From Lacticaseibacillus paracasei subsp. paracasei (GTDB lineage Bacteria > Bacillota > Bacilli > Lactobacillales > Lactobacillaceae), in NCBI RefSeq assembly GCF_000829035.1, contig NZ_AP012541.1, positions 2,852,001-2,916,000 on the forward strand: 64,000 bases of DNA, read 5' to 3'. The translations under genes and the position numbers were made by a program. Positions 34,900-44,128 of the stretch are shown piece by piece. Each line of letters begins with the position of its first letter. Position 1 is the first letter of the stretch. The notes under the pieces were generated by a model. That model worked only from the letters and a program-made list of their open reading frames with translations, was not told the DNA's origin and searched no databases.

Positions 34900-35304
34900 T
34901 TAGCAAATTTTGCTGCCCAGTTTTGTCATGTCATCCCGACGTTGTGCATCATTTTGTGGTAAGGCAGCGTCCTTATTCAAGGTCACAGCCCCATCAAGAA
35001 TGCCGCTGTCATCACGCAGAGCCAACGATGCGTTTTTGAAATCAAGTGTCAGACCACTGCCGAAATAATCCGTTTCTGGGTCACCCGTTGTCAGTTTGAA
35101 ACCAGCTTCGTTGTCCAGTGGCAGCGCATAATCTTGATCATCCTCATCGGCAACCACTAACTGATATTTATTTCCAATGGCACAAGAACCGCCAAGTTTG
35201 GAATATTTGCTTGAGCCGTCATCCAGTGCCAAGAATAACCGTTGATCCTGATTGACATGATCCTTCAAGTAAGTGACTGCTGCTGGTTTGATTGAGATTT
35301 GCAT
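34900..35304 (-). CDS. HesB/IscA-like iron-sulfur biogenesis family protein (YqkB type)
   Basis: A 134-aa protein. The N-terminal part MQISIKPAAVTYLKDHV and GGSCAIGNKYQLVV resemble the HesB/IscA-like fold of B. subtilis YqkB. Only one of the three family cysteines is conserved in the core (Cys in GGSCAIG), with another at the very C-terminus, so cluster binding is doubtful. The start at 35304 has GAGAGGATGG upstream. It is the gene next to the DnaA-box cluster. Confidence 0.75.
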   Translation of the reverse strand: MQISIKPAAVTYLKDHVNQDQRLFLALDDGSSKYSKLGGSCAIGNKYQLVVADEDDQDYALPLDNEAGFKLTTGDPETDYFGSGLTLDFKNASLALRDDSGILDGAVTLNKDAALPQNDAQRRDDMTKLGSKIC

Positions 35305-35409
35305 CCGAACCATCCTCTCTATTGAGTTGTGCACAACCTTTTACCTTCTTTATCGTACTCACATTTCCAAATGAAGTCAAATTCCGAGTTTTTCGCAACG
35401 ACCAACAGG

Positions 35410-35780
35410 TTATCCACACGTCTTATCCACATGTTCATAACTTCATACGCCAAATATAGTATTAAGTATTCGAATTGACACCAAATAGGCGATTTAAAAA
35501 ATTCAAGCAAAAAATTTTTTAAAAAGAAGTCATCCACAGTTTTTGATCGTTCGATTTCACAAACTTCAGCTCACGCATCCCGTTCCAGCCGCTGGGAACA
35601 AACGTTTTGTCACAAGTTAAAAAAGTTTATCCACAGGTTATCCCCAAGTCAGTGAATAACTTAGTCACACCCCAGAATCTTAGTTATGAACAGTATCCAC
35701 AGAGTTATCCACAGGTAAAGCATCAACTTTAGGTAAAAGTTACCCACTCTTGACAAATCTTTTTCTTGAACTTTTCCACA
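35410..35780 (+). other. Cluster of eight DnaA boxes outside a dnaA context
   Basis: Perfect TTATCCACA occurs at 35410, 35423, 35627 and 35705. One-mismatch boxes are at 35530 (TCATCCACA), 35638 (TTATCCCCA), 35693 (GTATCCACA) and 35772 (TTTTCCACA). All lie on the plus strand. A very AT-rich stretch (35482-35528) lies among them. The 612-bp gap has no gene and no other recognised element apart from the htrA terminator. It resembles DnaA-titrating or DnaA-reactivating clusters. Confidence 0.82.
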
Positions 35781-35855
35781 GGTTGGCCCCTTGAATTTTC
35801 GGATAAAAGCTCAAAACTGCAGAGAAACCGCTTGCCACTAACTTCGCAAGTGCAT

Positions 35856-35900
35856 CAAAAAATCCTCGAGCCAGAAACGAACATTTTCTGACTCAAGGAT
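35856..35900 (-). terminator. Intrinsic terminator after htrA
   Basis: ATCCTCGAGCCAGAAA / TTTCTGACTCAAGGAT, followed by a T-run on the minus strand, 17 bp after the htrA stop. Confidence 0.8.
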
Positions 35901-35916
35901 TATCTATTTGTGTGAT

Positions 35917-37245
35917 TTAGTTCTTAAGGTCGCTTGTCGTTTGCGACAGCTTCACAGAGACTGTCTGCTGTTCTCCGGCACGATACAAAGTTAATTTAAT
36001 CGTGTCGCCAACCTTGTGCTTGTATAGCTGTGTATGCAAGGCTGCTGTGTTTGAGGTGCTTACCCCATCAAGGGCCGTGATCACATCATACTGCTTCAAA
36101 CCAGCAGATTTAGCACTGCTGCCGCTGGTAAAGCCAGCAACCACAACACCATCCGTCACACTAGCAGGCAACTTCAGAACCGATTTCTGCTGTGTTGCAG
36201 AAACAGTGGATAAGTCACGAACTTCGATGCCAAGCGCTGGTCGAACCACTTTCCCGTTAGCAACGAGTTGATTGATGATTGAAACGACTTCATCACTTGG
36301 AATTGCGAAGCCCATGCCTTCAATGGTGGCATTACTGCCAGTGTTGCCGGATAATTTCATAGAGTTAATACCGACGACTTGCCCTGAAAGATTAATCAGC
36401 GGACCACCGGAATTCCCAGAATTAATCGCTGCATCCGTTTGAATAACCGTTGCCTGGCCTGTTGTGTTACCACTGTCATCAGTGACATCCACTGTCCGAC
36501 TCTTTGCGCTGACAATCCCTTTCGTCACACTTGTCGCGTATTGGGAACCGAGCGGAGAACCAATCGCTAAGACAGTTTGACCGGTAGCAATCTTGCTAGA
36601 ATCTCCGAAGCTGGCTACTGTATTGACCTTGCTACCATCAATTGTCAGCACTGCCAAGTCAGACGTCGAGTCCGTGCCAACAAGACTGGCCGTTAGTTTC
36701 GTACCATCGCTCAAAATGACTTCCAACTTATCTGAACCACTAACAACATGGTTATTCGTCACGATATAAGCTTTGCCATCTTTCTTTTGATAAATGACAC
36801 CCGATCCTTCACTGGCCTCTTGAAGACTGGACGAACTGCTCTGCGAACTACTACTGCTTTGACTGTCTTGTCCAAAAATACCTTCGAGACCGCCAAATGT
36901 GTCTAGACCATCACTGTTGCTCTCGGCTTTTTGCATATTCACAACGGAAACGACAGCGCCTTTAACCTTCGCAAAGGCTTGTTCCGATGCACTGTTTTCA
37001 TTAACAGAAACGTTGGAAATCTTGGTCGTACCGGCTTTCCCTGACGTATCGGTTACACCGAGACTTTGACTGTGGTTGATTGCCAAATAGGCAGTCCCGC
37101 CGCCAACACCGCCACCTATCAAGGCTGCCACAACAGCAACAATCGCAATCTGCCTCCAGCCACTATTCTTAGGCTTTTTTGGTGCCCGCTGTGGCTGTTG
37201 CTCGTTTTGTGGTGTCTCTTGAAAGTTATGACTTCCATTATCCAT
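35917..37245 (-). CDS. htrA: HtrA/DegP-like membrane-anchored serine protease
   Basis: A 442-aa surface protease. A cytoplasmic Gln/Pro/Lys-rich N-terminus is followed by one membrane helix (about 32-55). A trypsin-like domain holds the catalytic triad His166 (TNNHVVSG), Asp196 (STSDLAVL) and Ser279 (NSGNSGGPL), and one PDZ domain (about 345-435) follows. A Ser-rich linker (SSSSSQSSSSS) sits before the protease domain. It degrades misfolded exported proteins. RBS AAAGGAGGAATTC precedes the ATG. The gene follows walJ but is separated by two repeats and a terminator, so it has its own transcript. Confidence 0.96.
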   Translation of the reverse strand: MDNGSHNFQETPQNEQQPQRAPKKPKNSGWRQIAIVAVVAALIGGGVGGGTAYLAINHSQSLGVTDTSGKAGTTKISNVSVNENSASEQAFAKVKGAVVSVVNMQKAESNSDGLDTFGGLEGIFGQDSQSSSSSQSSSSSLQEASEGSGVIYQKKDGKAYIVTNNHVVSGSDKLEVILSDGTKLTASLVGTDSTSDLAVLTIDGSKVNTVASFGDSSKIATGQTVLAIGSPLGSQYATSVTKGIVSAKSRTVDVTDDSGNTTGQATVIQTDAAINSGNSGGPLINLSGQVVGINSMKLSGNTGSNATIEGMGFAIPSDEVVSIINQLVANGKVVRPALGIEVRDLSTVSATQQKSVLKLPASVTDGVVVAGFTSGSSAKSAGLKQYDVITALDGVSTSNTAALHTQLYKHKVGDTIKLTLYRAGEQQTVSVKLSQTTSDLKN

Positions 37246-37262
37246 AACGGAATTCCTCCTTT

Positions 37263-37358
37263 AAACGCGCTCGTTTGCCCAGAAACTGACTCATAAGACC
37301 TAGCCGTTTGGCTGAGGCCGCTGATACATTGGTTTTTACCTGGACTAGTTCGCGCTCT
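37263..37358 (+). repeat. Repeat family 1, divergent copy
   Basis: Starts AAACGCGCTCGTTTGCCCAG and ends ACTAGTTCGCGCTCT, with GCTGAGGCCGCTGATACATT in the middle. The inner loop is shorter than in the best copies. It lies just upstream of the htrA RBS. Confidence 0.65.
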
Positions 37359-37519
37359 ATGGGCAGTTCTAACTCGCCCTGATTACATTTATAATTGTAA
37401 GGGGCAATTTTGACGAAATTATGAACAATCTCGGGATTTTTTAATACAGTCTCAGACCCGCGGTATCGCGATATTAGTTCGTGGGGTTGCTTATTTTTTG
37501 CACCATCAATAAAAAATGA

Positions 37520-37569
37520 AAGGCAGTGAATATGCGACCGGATTTTTGGGTCGGGATATTCACTGCCTT
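37520..37569 (-). terminator. Intrinsic terminator of the wal operon
   Basis: AAGGCAGTGAATAT and CGACC pair with GGTCG and ATATTCACTGCCTT; on the minus strand it is followed by TCATTTTTT. It would end the walRK-yycHI-walJ transcript before htrA. Confidence 0.75.
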
Positions 37570-37631
37570 GGGTAGCGTGTGGTAGCGTTGGATGACGGAA
37601 AATGCTTAAGACGCCACCGCTGCTGCTGCGG

Positions 37632-37750
37632 AAACGCGCTCGCAGTCGCAGAAACCTCCATGTAAGGACCTCAGGCGCAATGGCCAAAGCCCAGCCATCA
37701 CGCCTGAGGCCACTTACATTCCGGTTTCTAAGCGCTCCTGCTCGCGCTTT
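37632..37750 (+). repeat. Repeat family 1, full copy
   Basis: AAACGCGCTCGCAGTCGCAG ... AAGGACCTCAGGCGCAATGG ... CGCCTGAGGCCACTTACATT ... CGCTCCTGCTCGCGC. The central arms CCTCAGGCG/CGCCTGAGG are perfect. It lies directly after the walJ stop. Confidence 0.88.
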
Positions 37751-37753
37751 GCT

Positions 37754-38545
37754 TTATACCACAAACAGCGGATCTGCAACTGCAGGATCGGTGTCGTAGA
37801 TACGAAAGTCGTGATCGACGGCTAGGCCTTGTTGAGCTAATAGTGAAGCGACGGTTAGGTGTGCGAGTGGTTTATTATTGTTGTGCGGAGAAAGGTGTCC
37901 TAAATAAATGCGCTTGGTTCGCAGCCCGATAACATCCATCAAGGCATCAGCGCCGTCCTCATTGGAAAGATGGCCTTGGTCGCCTAAAATACGCTGTTTT
38001 AGTGGCCATGGATAAGGCCCCGTTCGTAACATCTCAAGATCATGGTTACATTCCATGACATAGGCATCTGCATCACGAATGGTACCTGCAACACGGTCAG
38101 AAACATACCCTGTATCCGTTAGAATCGTGAAGGTTTTCCCGTCATGATGGAACTGATAGAACTGCGGCGCCGCAGCATCGTGTGAAACGCCGAAACTCTC
38201 AACATCCAAATCACCTAATGTCAACGTTGCGCCCATGTCAAAAAGCCGCAATTGGTCTTCTGGAATTTTGCCAACACTTTTGGGCAGTGCCGCAAAGGTT
38301 TTTGCATTCGCATACACACTCAGTTTCGGATAACGTCGTGCTAAAACACCGACACCACGGACATGATCACTGTGTTCATGGGTGATGAAGACACTATCGA
38401 CATCTGTCAGGTCGCGCCCGATGCTTTGCATCAGCGTCTCGATCTTTTTGCCGGACAAGCCGGCGTCGACCAGCACCTTATGACCCGGCGTTTCAATATA
38501 GGTTGCGTTGCCTGAACTGCTGCTAGCAAGGACACTGACACGCAT
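37754..38545 (-). CDS. walJ: MBL-fold metallohydrolase WalJ/YycJ
   Basis: A protein of about 263 aa in the metallo-beta-lactamase superfamily (YycJ type, a 5'-3' exonuclease-like protein of the wal operon). Metal motif THEHSDHVRGV is clear, with further ligands in LTDTGYVS, MECNHD and LGHLSPHNN. The domain begins MRVSVLASSSSGNATYIE at 38545; a GTG at 38563 with GGGAG 9 nt upstream is an equally possible start. It is linked to the wal operon and implicated in coordinating cell division and DNA replication. Confidence 0.92.
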   Translation of the reverse strand: MRVSVLASSSSGNATYIETPGHKVLVDAGLSGKKIETLMQSIGRDLTDVDSVFITHEHSDHVRGVGVLARRYPKLSVYANAKTFAALPKSVGKIPEDQLRLFDMGATLTLGDLDVESFGVSHDAAAPQFYQFHHDGKTFTILTDTGYVSDRVAGTIRDADAYVMECNHDLEMLRTGPYPWPLKQRILGDQGHLSNEDGADALMDVIGLRTKRIYLGHLSPHNNNKPLAHLTVASLLAQQGLAVDHDFRIYDTDPAVADPLFVV

Positions 38546-38641
38546 CCCAAAATCTTCGCCCACGATCAACATCTCCCATCTTCTACCATTTAACTGATGA
38601 ACAAATTGATCATCCAGTTGTTATTTCATTACATTCTAACA

Positions 38642-39439
38642 CTAATTGTCATTACGATTCTTCATAACGGTTCGGGTAATGGCATTCACGCGTTTAACCG
38701 TCACATTGCCGGTTGCACGGTTTTTAACACCGATATACCACGCTGGCACGTAAACCGTGCTCCCCTTTGCATCTAACAAGTAACTATAGGCCAATTTAGT
38801 AGATACAATCGCGGAATTGTTCGGAATATCGTTATCTCGATACAACGTAATCACCGCATCCTGTTCACTCATTAAATTTAAGCGGTCGCGCAAAACACTT
38901 AACTTTGCAAGGTAAGTTTGGCTATAACTGACCAACCGATCGTCAACTACATGCAAGGTCACTGCAGCCCGCCGATCATAGATCAAGCCAGCCTTGGGGT
39001 GCTGAGCAAAGACAACACGTTCATCACTGGAAAGCGCCGCCGCATATTCGTATTCGCTGCCATGGTAAATACTGTCTTTCACAAATGTCGTCAGTTGGCG
39101 TATTTGCTGACTCTTTTTCAAAGTGATCGGCGTGTCTAAGCTTGCCTGCAACTCTTGGTAATCGCCTTCACTGATGCTGACCCGTTGCTTCACCAACTTG
39201 CTGTGCGCAGCACTTAACGCTGTGTTCGCCTGACTTGCAAGATAATCGCCTTCTGGTGTTTGCTTGCTCAAATGCGGCAGCTTAATCTGGTCACGCGTAA
39301 TGTCGGTGATCGTGGCGGCATCTCCACTTTTGGTTGTTGCCAAATCGACCTGCTGCGCCTGAAAAAAGCTAATGCCTAAGAAAATATTCAGACCAACAAA
39401 CACGACTAGAAAAATCCATTCAATGCGTCGAAAATCCAC
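38642..39439 (-). CDS. yycI: WalRK regulator YycI
   Basis: A 265-aa protein with a single N-terminal membrane helix (IEWIFLVVFVGLNIFLGISFF) and an extracytoplasmic YycI domain (PF09648 type; C-terminal half QTYLAKLS...AYSYLLDAKGSTVYVPAWYIG). With YycH it forms a membrane complex controlling the WalK sensor kinase. It is 54 bp downstream of yycH. Confidence 0.93.
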   Translation of the reverse strand: MDFRRIEWIFLVVFVGLNIFLGISFFQAQQVDLATTKSGDAATITDITRDQIKLPHLSKQTPEGDYLASQANTALSAAHSKLVKQRVSISEGDYQELQASLDTPITLKKSQQIRQLTTFVKDSIYHGSEYEYAAALSSDERVVFAQHPKAGLIYDRRAAVTLHVVDDRLVSYSQTYLAKLSVLRDRLNLMSEQDAVITLYRDNDIPNNSAIVSTKLAYSYLLDAKGSTVYVPAWYIGVKNRATGNVTVKRVNAITRTVMKNRNDN

Positions 39440-39493
39440 AAGATCGCCTCCCTCAGCGTGCCCGAAGCTGCGTTGTTACGCTGTTAACATGAC

Positions 39494-40921
39494 TTATTGC
39501 GACTGACTTGAACCTGATGTGCTGACACTCGCGCTTGCTGCATCATTACTCGGTGTAGCCGTGCTGGCAGCTGTTTGTTCACTAGCAGCATTAGCCTGCT
39601 GATCTGTTTGGTGATTGATCCAACTCTGATAATCGCGGTATTCGCCTTTCATCTCAATATAATACGTCGGCTGCAAATCGACCACTTGTTGATCATTGCT
39701 GCTGCCCGTCCATTGATAGCCAATCAAAATATCCGTAATTTGATTAGCGCGATAGCCAGCGGCTTCTAATTGACTCAGGATCGTCGCAGTTGCTGGCAAG
39801 GTCTGGGCAGCTTGATCGGTTGGGATCGGGACGGTCAAATTGGTGTTTGAGAAATTAATCTCTTCAGATGTCTGGGTATAGCGCACCGTAACATCCCCTT
39901 TTTGATAGCCATTAAAAATCGGAAAGCCCTGAACAAAGGTCTTATAGATAACAGCACTGCGACTTGCGTCATATTGAAAATAACGCATGCTGGCCAGATT
40001 GGTCATCTGCAAATCACTAAGCCCTTCAAACGTCGCATGGAAGAAATTAGCTAACCCAGTACTAGGAAAATTGGCCGCATAATTTTCAAACTCGATTGCC
40101 CCAGTGGATGAATCAGCTGTCATCCGCCGAGTTGATCCGGCGGTGTATAACGTACTATCGCCAATTTCTCGTGAATCCACGTTGCTGGCGGTTTTCGATG
40201 GCATTAACAGCGAAACATAGTAATTAGCACTCTGTTGATCCATCAGATAGGCATATGGCTGCAACTTAATTGGACGGGTGAAGAAAGCGACTTCGCTATT
40301 GCCCAAGCGTCTCTCCTCGACCGGAAAGGCCCCTGTAGCCTGTTTAGCCACCGCATCGCGTAACTTGTTGGTTGTAACGTTAGCCATTTTGGCCTCGTAA
40401 ACCGTTCTTGTCGCGTCATTGATAAAAATCAGTTTATTGCCTGATCCATCTAAATCAAACAGGATCCGGTTAAAATGAAAATCAGCTGATTTTAGATTAG
40501 GCTGCTTGTTAAAGAACCATCGCTCAAAATGATTAAAACTCATCACGTCTTGGTAAACTAATTGCAGACTGCCATTTTGAGTCAAAAAGTTCTCATAGTT
40601 ATTCTGCGAAACTTTTCCAATGGTTTTGATCTGTTGCATATGCCAACTTGCCATCTCTTGATGGACACGTGATCCCATACTGGCATTTGCCTGAAAGAGC
40701 ATTTGCTTCTGGTCGCCATGCGTGTAGTACACGCGACTAGGAAGATAAACCGTTGCTTCCATCTTTTTAACATTGGGATCATTTTCAGTTGTGACCTGCA
40801 TGCTTGAAGTGCTGCGCCGTTCCTGACGCGATGGATTACGCCAAATTAAGGATGTGAAAATAAAACTCAAGATCACCATGGCGATCAGGCTGATTCTTAA
40901 GATCCAATTACTAAGCTTCAT
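39494..40921 (-). CDS. yycH: WalRK regulator YycH
   Basis: A 475-aa protein with an N-terminal membrane helix (ISLIAMVILSFIFTSLIW) and a large extracytoplasmic domain of the YycH family. Its C-terminal tail is Ala/Ser/Thr-rich. The start at 40921 (MKLSNWILR) overlaps the walK stop by 11 bp. YycH and YycI modulate WalK; the direction of control differs between species. Confidence 0.93.
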   Translation of the reverse strand: MKLSNWILRISLIAMVILSFIFTSLIWRNPSRQERRSTSSMQVTTENDPNVKKMEATVYLPSRVYYTHGDQKQMLFQANASMGSRVHQEMASWHMQQIKTIGKVSQNNYENFLTQNGSLQLVYQDVMSFNHFERWFFNKQPNLKSADFHFNRILFDLDGSGNKLIFINDATRTVYEAKMANVTTNKLRDAVAKQATGAFPVEERRLGNSEVAFFTRPIKLQPYAYLMDQQSANYYVSLLMPSKTASNVDSREIGDSTLYTAGSTRRMTADSSTGAIEFENYAANFPSTGLANFFHATFEGLSDLQMTNLASMRYFQYDASRSAVIYKTFVQGFPIFNGYQKGDVTVRYTQTSEEINFSNTNLTVPIPTDQAAQTLPATATILSQLEAAGYRANQITDILIGYQWTGSSNDQQVVDLQPTYYIEMKGEYRDYQSWINHQTDQQANAASEQTAASTATPSNDAASASVSTSGSSQSQ

Positions 40922-42821
40922 CCCAATCATCACCTCCGTCTGTGATCGGTTCATACGGCAGTGAGATATAGAAGGTGCTGCCGCGGCCTTCTTGCGAATC
41001 GACCCAAATTCGGCCATGCAAGGCTTCAACAACTTCCTTCGAGATTGCCAATCCTAAACCGGTACCGCCTTGCTTGCGTGATCGTGCCTTGTCGACCCGA
41101 TAGAAGCGATCGAAGATTTTGCTCAGATCTTGACGTGGAATGCCAAGTCCTTGATCACTAATCGATAGGATCACGTGGTCATGCGTCTGGAACAGCCGCG
41201 CCGTGATGGTCCCGCCATCCGGACTGTATTTAATTGCGTTGTTCATAATATTATCAATCACTTGCATAAACTTATCGGTATCAATTTCGACCCATAAGTC
41301 CTGATCAGTAATCTCGCGCTTAATCGAGTACCGTTTCTTTTGACCATCTGGCTGTGGCAGCGGTTGGGCCGTTTTGGCTTCACCCGTGTGTTCATTATCG
41401 GTTTTTAACATCATGTCAAAACGATCAAGCACATAATTGAAGAATTCGTTGAGATTAACGGTTTCCAAATTGAACTTGCTGGTGCCAGAATCAAGCCGTG
41501 ACAAGCTCAAGAGATCATTAATCATCCGAATCATCCGATCCGTTTCTTCTTGGGTCACGTTGAGAAAACGTGGCGCCAGCTTTGGATCTTTCCACGCACC
41601 ATCACTCAAAGCTTCAATGTAACTGCGAACTGATGTGAGGGGCGTCCGCAATTCATGTGACACATTGGAAACAAATTCCTTGCGATCACGATCAATCTTT
41701 TGTTGTTCGGTAACATCGTGCAAAACAGCGACCAAACCGGAAATAAACCCGGTTTCCCGCTGGATCAGACTAAAATCGACACGTAGAATCAATTCATGAT
41801 CCAGTTGCTCCGAAAAGTCCAACAACAGTTCTGTTTGATGTTCCAGCAGATCGCGCAACGTGTAATCCTTAGCGATGTTCAACAGCTTTAGAATTGAAAC
41901 ACCGATGACATCTTCATTCCTGGTGTTCAGGAAATTCAGTGCCGTCTGGTTGATGATGATAACATTCCCACGCCGATCAGTCGCGATAACACCGTCCGTC
42001 ATGTGAGCCAGCACACTATCCAACCGCCGACGTTCCGCTTCAGACGCCTCTTGTGCTTCTTCAACGCGAACACTGAGGTTGTTAACGGCAACTGCCAACT
42101 GACCCAGCTCGTCTTGTCCATAAATCCGAACCTGTCCAGAATAATCGCCGCGGGCCATGCGAATCGCTTGCTTCTTCATTTCATCAATTGGACGAGTAAT
42201 AGCCCGGCTGATGACAATCGATAGTAACGTGCCCAGTAAGCCAGCTACTAAACTTGAGATTAGGAAAATGCCCACGATTTTATTGATGCTATCGTAGGCC
42301 TGTTCCATAGATGCCGAAATGGCAATGGCGCCGATCACTGAATTGTTGTCGCCTGTCGCATTCGGGTTTTTGATCGGGATCACTTTATAATAAGTTGATC
42401 CCGTTCGATCACGGTATTCATAACCTTCGTATTGCTGGCCAGAATACAATGTGTTTTTAATGCTGGAGTTAGCTGACTTTTGCCCCACATTAGTTTGCGC
42501 ATTAATATCACTGTCGCCGCGAATAGTGCCCTTCGCATCAACCACTTGTAAATCCGCCGAGTTGGCAATATCTGCCTGGCTCAACGTGCTTTTAATATCA
42601 TCATTGGCGCCTTCTGTATCAGTCCGCAACAAATCCGCGGCCAGCTTATCTTGAATATAGCTGTCCACGTTCACACTGGTCTTAAACTGCTCAATGTTTT
42701 GCTGCTCAAGGGTCTTAACAAAGTAAGCCCCAATTAACTCCAACGTCACGACTAGCAAGAGAATAAAGACGATCGCAATTTTGAAGTGGATTGACTGAAA
42801 GAAGCGAATCTTTTTATTCAA
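40911..42821 (-). CDS. walK: Essential cell-wall sensor histidine kinase WalK
   Basis: A 636-aa kinase: membrane helix (about 13-35), extracytoplasmic Cache/PAS-like domain, second helix (about 184-206), HAMP, PAS (about 265-365), HisKA with phosphorylated His in SNVSHELRTPLT (near residue 390), and HATPase_c with NAIKYSPDGG, SDQGLGI and GGTGLGLAISKE. It controls wall hydrolase expression in response to wall status. It follows walR by 15 bp. Confidence 0.97.
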   Translation of the reverse strand: MNKKIRFFQSIHFKIAIVFILLLVVTLELIGAYFVKTLEQQNIEQFKTSVNVDSYIQDKLAADLLRTDTEGANDDIKSTLSQADIANSADLQVVDAKGTIRGDSDINAQTNVGQKSANSSIKNTLYSGQQYEGYEYRDRTGSTYYKVIPIKNPNATGDNNSVIGAIAISASMEQAYDSINKIVGIFLISSLVAGLLGTLLSIVISRAITRPIDEMKKQAIRMARGDYSGQVRIYGQDELGQLAVAVNNLSVRVEEAQEASEAERRRLDSVLAHMTDGVIATDRRGNVIIINQTALNFLNTRNEDVIGVSILKLLNIAKDYTLRDLLEHQTELLLDFSEQLDHELILRVDFSLIQRETGFISGLVAVLHDVTEQQKIDRDRKEFVSNVSHELRTPLTSVRSYIEALSDGAWKDPKLAPRFLNVTQEETDRMIRMINDLLSLSRLDSGTSKFNLETVNLNEFFNYVLDRFDMMLKTDNEHTGEAKTAQPLPQPDGQKKRYSIKREITDQDLWVEIDTDKFMQVIDNIMNNAIKYSPDGGTITARLFQTHDHVILSISDQGLGIPRQDLSKIFDRFYRVDKARSRKQGGTGLGLAISKEVVEALHGRIWVDSQEGRGSTFYISLPYEPITDGGDDWDEA

Positions 42822-42836
42822 CAGTGGTGCTCCTAA

Positions 42837-43550
42837 TTATTCAGCATCGGGATTCCGCAGATAGTAACCGACACCGCGTCGAGTCACCAGCCATTCAGGG
42901 TGAGACGGGTTGTCTTCGATTTTTTCACGCAGACGGCGGACGGTCACATCGACGGTGCGGACATCGCCAAAGTAATCGTAGCCCCAAACGGTTTGCAGCA
43001 GATGCTCACGGGTCATGACCTGCCCAAGGTGTCGAGCAAGGTAGTGCAGCAGCTCAAATTCACGGTGGGTTAATTCGATGTTTTCACCGCGTTTAGAGAC
43101 TGTATAGGCATCGGGGTGAATCGTTAGATCTCCGACTTCTAATTCCTTGTTTGCTTCGTCTTCTTCATTGCTGGCTGCGTTGGATGATGCGGTTCGGCGC
43201 AAGTTAGCTTTGACACGTGCCACCAGTTCACGATTGGAAAATGGTTTGGTGACGTAATCGTCAGCACCGAGTTCCAACCCGAGCACTTTATCAATTTCTG
43301 AGTCCTTAGCTGTCAGCATAATAATTGGGGTGTCATGTTCTTTACGAATTTGTCGGGCGACTTCAAGCCCATCAATTTTTGGTAACATCAGATCAAGTAA
43401 AATTAAGTCGGGTGACTCTGCTTCGACTTTTTTCAAGGCTTCTTCGCCATCATAAGCGGTTACGACATCGTAACCTTCTTTATCCAAATTAAACTTGACG
43501 ATATCAGAGATAGGCTTCTCATCGTCAACGACCAGGATTTTTTTCGCCAT
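42837..43550 (-). CDS. walR: Response regulator WalR (YycF)
   Basis: A 237-aa OmpR/PhoB-type regulator. The receiver domain has [10 protein letters not shown], phospho-acceptor Asp in LILLDLMLP and Lys in [10 protein letters not shown]; the winged-helix DNA-binding domain ends [40 protein letters not shown] precedes two adjacent ATGs; the second (43550) is chosen. First gene of the wal operon; it controls autolysin and wall metabolism genes and is usually essential. Confidence 0.97.
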   Translation of the reverse strand: MAKKILVVDDEKPISDIVKFNLDKEGYDVVTAYDGEEALKKVEAESPDLILLDLMLPKIDGLEVARQIRKEHDTPIIMLTAKDSEIDKVLGLELGADDYVTKPFSNRELVARVKANLRRTASSNAASNEEDEANKELEVGDLTIHPDAYTVSKRGENIELTHREFELLHYLARHLGQVMTREHLLQTVWGYDYFGDVRTVDVTVRRLREKIEDNPSHPEWLVTRRGVGYYLRNPDAE

Positions 43551-43605
43551 CATTGGCCCTCCTTGGTTTAAGATACACTACTGTAGTATAACGGTTTTAG
43601 GGAAA

Positions 43606-43720
43606 GAGCGCGAGGGGCCTAGTTTGAAACCGAAGCATAAGCGGCCTTAAGCCTAAATGGCAGGACTTAGTTCCTTTAAGCTTGAGGTTCTTATATGCAG
43701 GTTTCTGGGACCGCGAGCGC
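43606..43720 (-). repeat. Repeat family 1, inverted copy near walR
   Basis: GAGCGCGAGGGGCCTAGTTT ... AAGCGGCCTTAAGCC ... CTTGAGGTTCTTATATGCAG ... GGACCGCGAGCGC. Central arms pair imperfectly. It lies just upstream of the walR leader. Confidence 0.8.
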
Positions 43721-43780
43721 ATTTTCTACAAGCACGTTAGGTCGCACTTCGATAGATTCCGGCTTGCATTAAATGCTGCT

Positions 43781-43945
43781 GCAAGCTGGCTCCGCGGCGA
43801 TTGGGCTGGAACGCACTGGGCACGACTTTTAGCCAACGCGCAAGCCCGGCGCGCTGTCTAAAAGCTCGGCCTTTTCCTAAAGCGGGAAAACCACCCGCTT
43901 AAGGAAAATTTCAGTGCTGAGCCCATCGCCGCTCCGCCAGCTTGC
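43781..43945. repeat. 165-bp branched palindromic element
   Basis: Outer arms GCAAGCTGGC...GCGGCGATTGGGCT and AGCCCATCGCCGC...GCCAGCTTGC pair over about 33 bp. Between them are two further hairpins (GACTTTTAG/CTAAAAGCTC with GCGC arms; TTTTCCTAAAGCGGG/CCCGCTTAAGGAAAA). The fold resembles the 196-bp repeat at 5433 and 49141, although the sequence differs. The flanking 43721-43780 and 43946-44128 show nothing recognisable. Confidence 0.75.
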
Positions 43946-44128
43946 CTTTCTATCCAATGTCTCAATATCACATCATTTCAAATCAGTGCTGTTAATTCAT
44001 AAGCAAGCTTGAAAGGGTCAGTTAATAAACACTTCGCCATTCACCTCGTCTTCACACTAAACGCGCATCGCTATTCCGGTGCTTGCCGTCATTTAATCAC
44101 CCAATTATGAACTTTGGAGGTTGCTAAT

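Noticed and set aside
35410-35780. Chromosomal origin oriC
   Set aside because: No dnaA, dnaN, rpmH or other standard origin neighbours are in the window, so it is reported as an ectopic DnaA-box cluster only.
37238-37687. 149-aa ORF between walJ and htrA
   Set aside because: It spans two family 1 repeats and a terminator; no RBS or family similarity.
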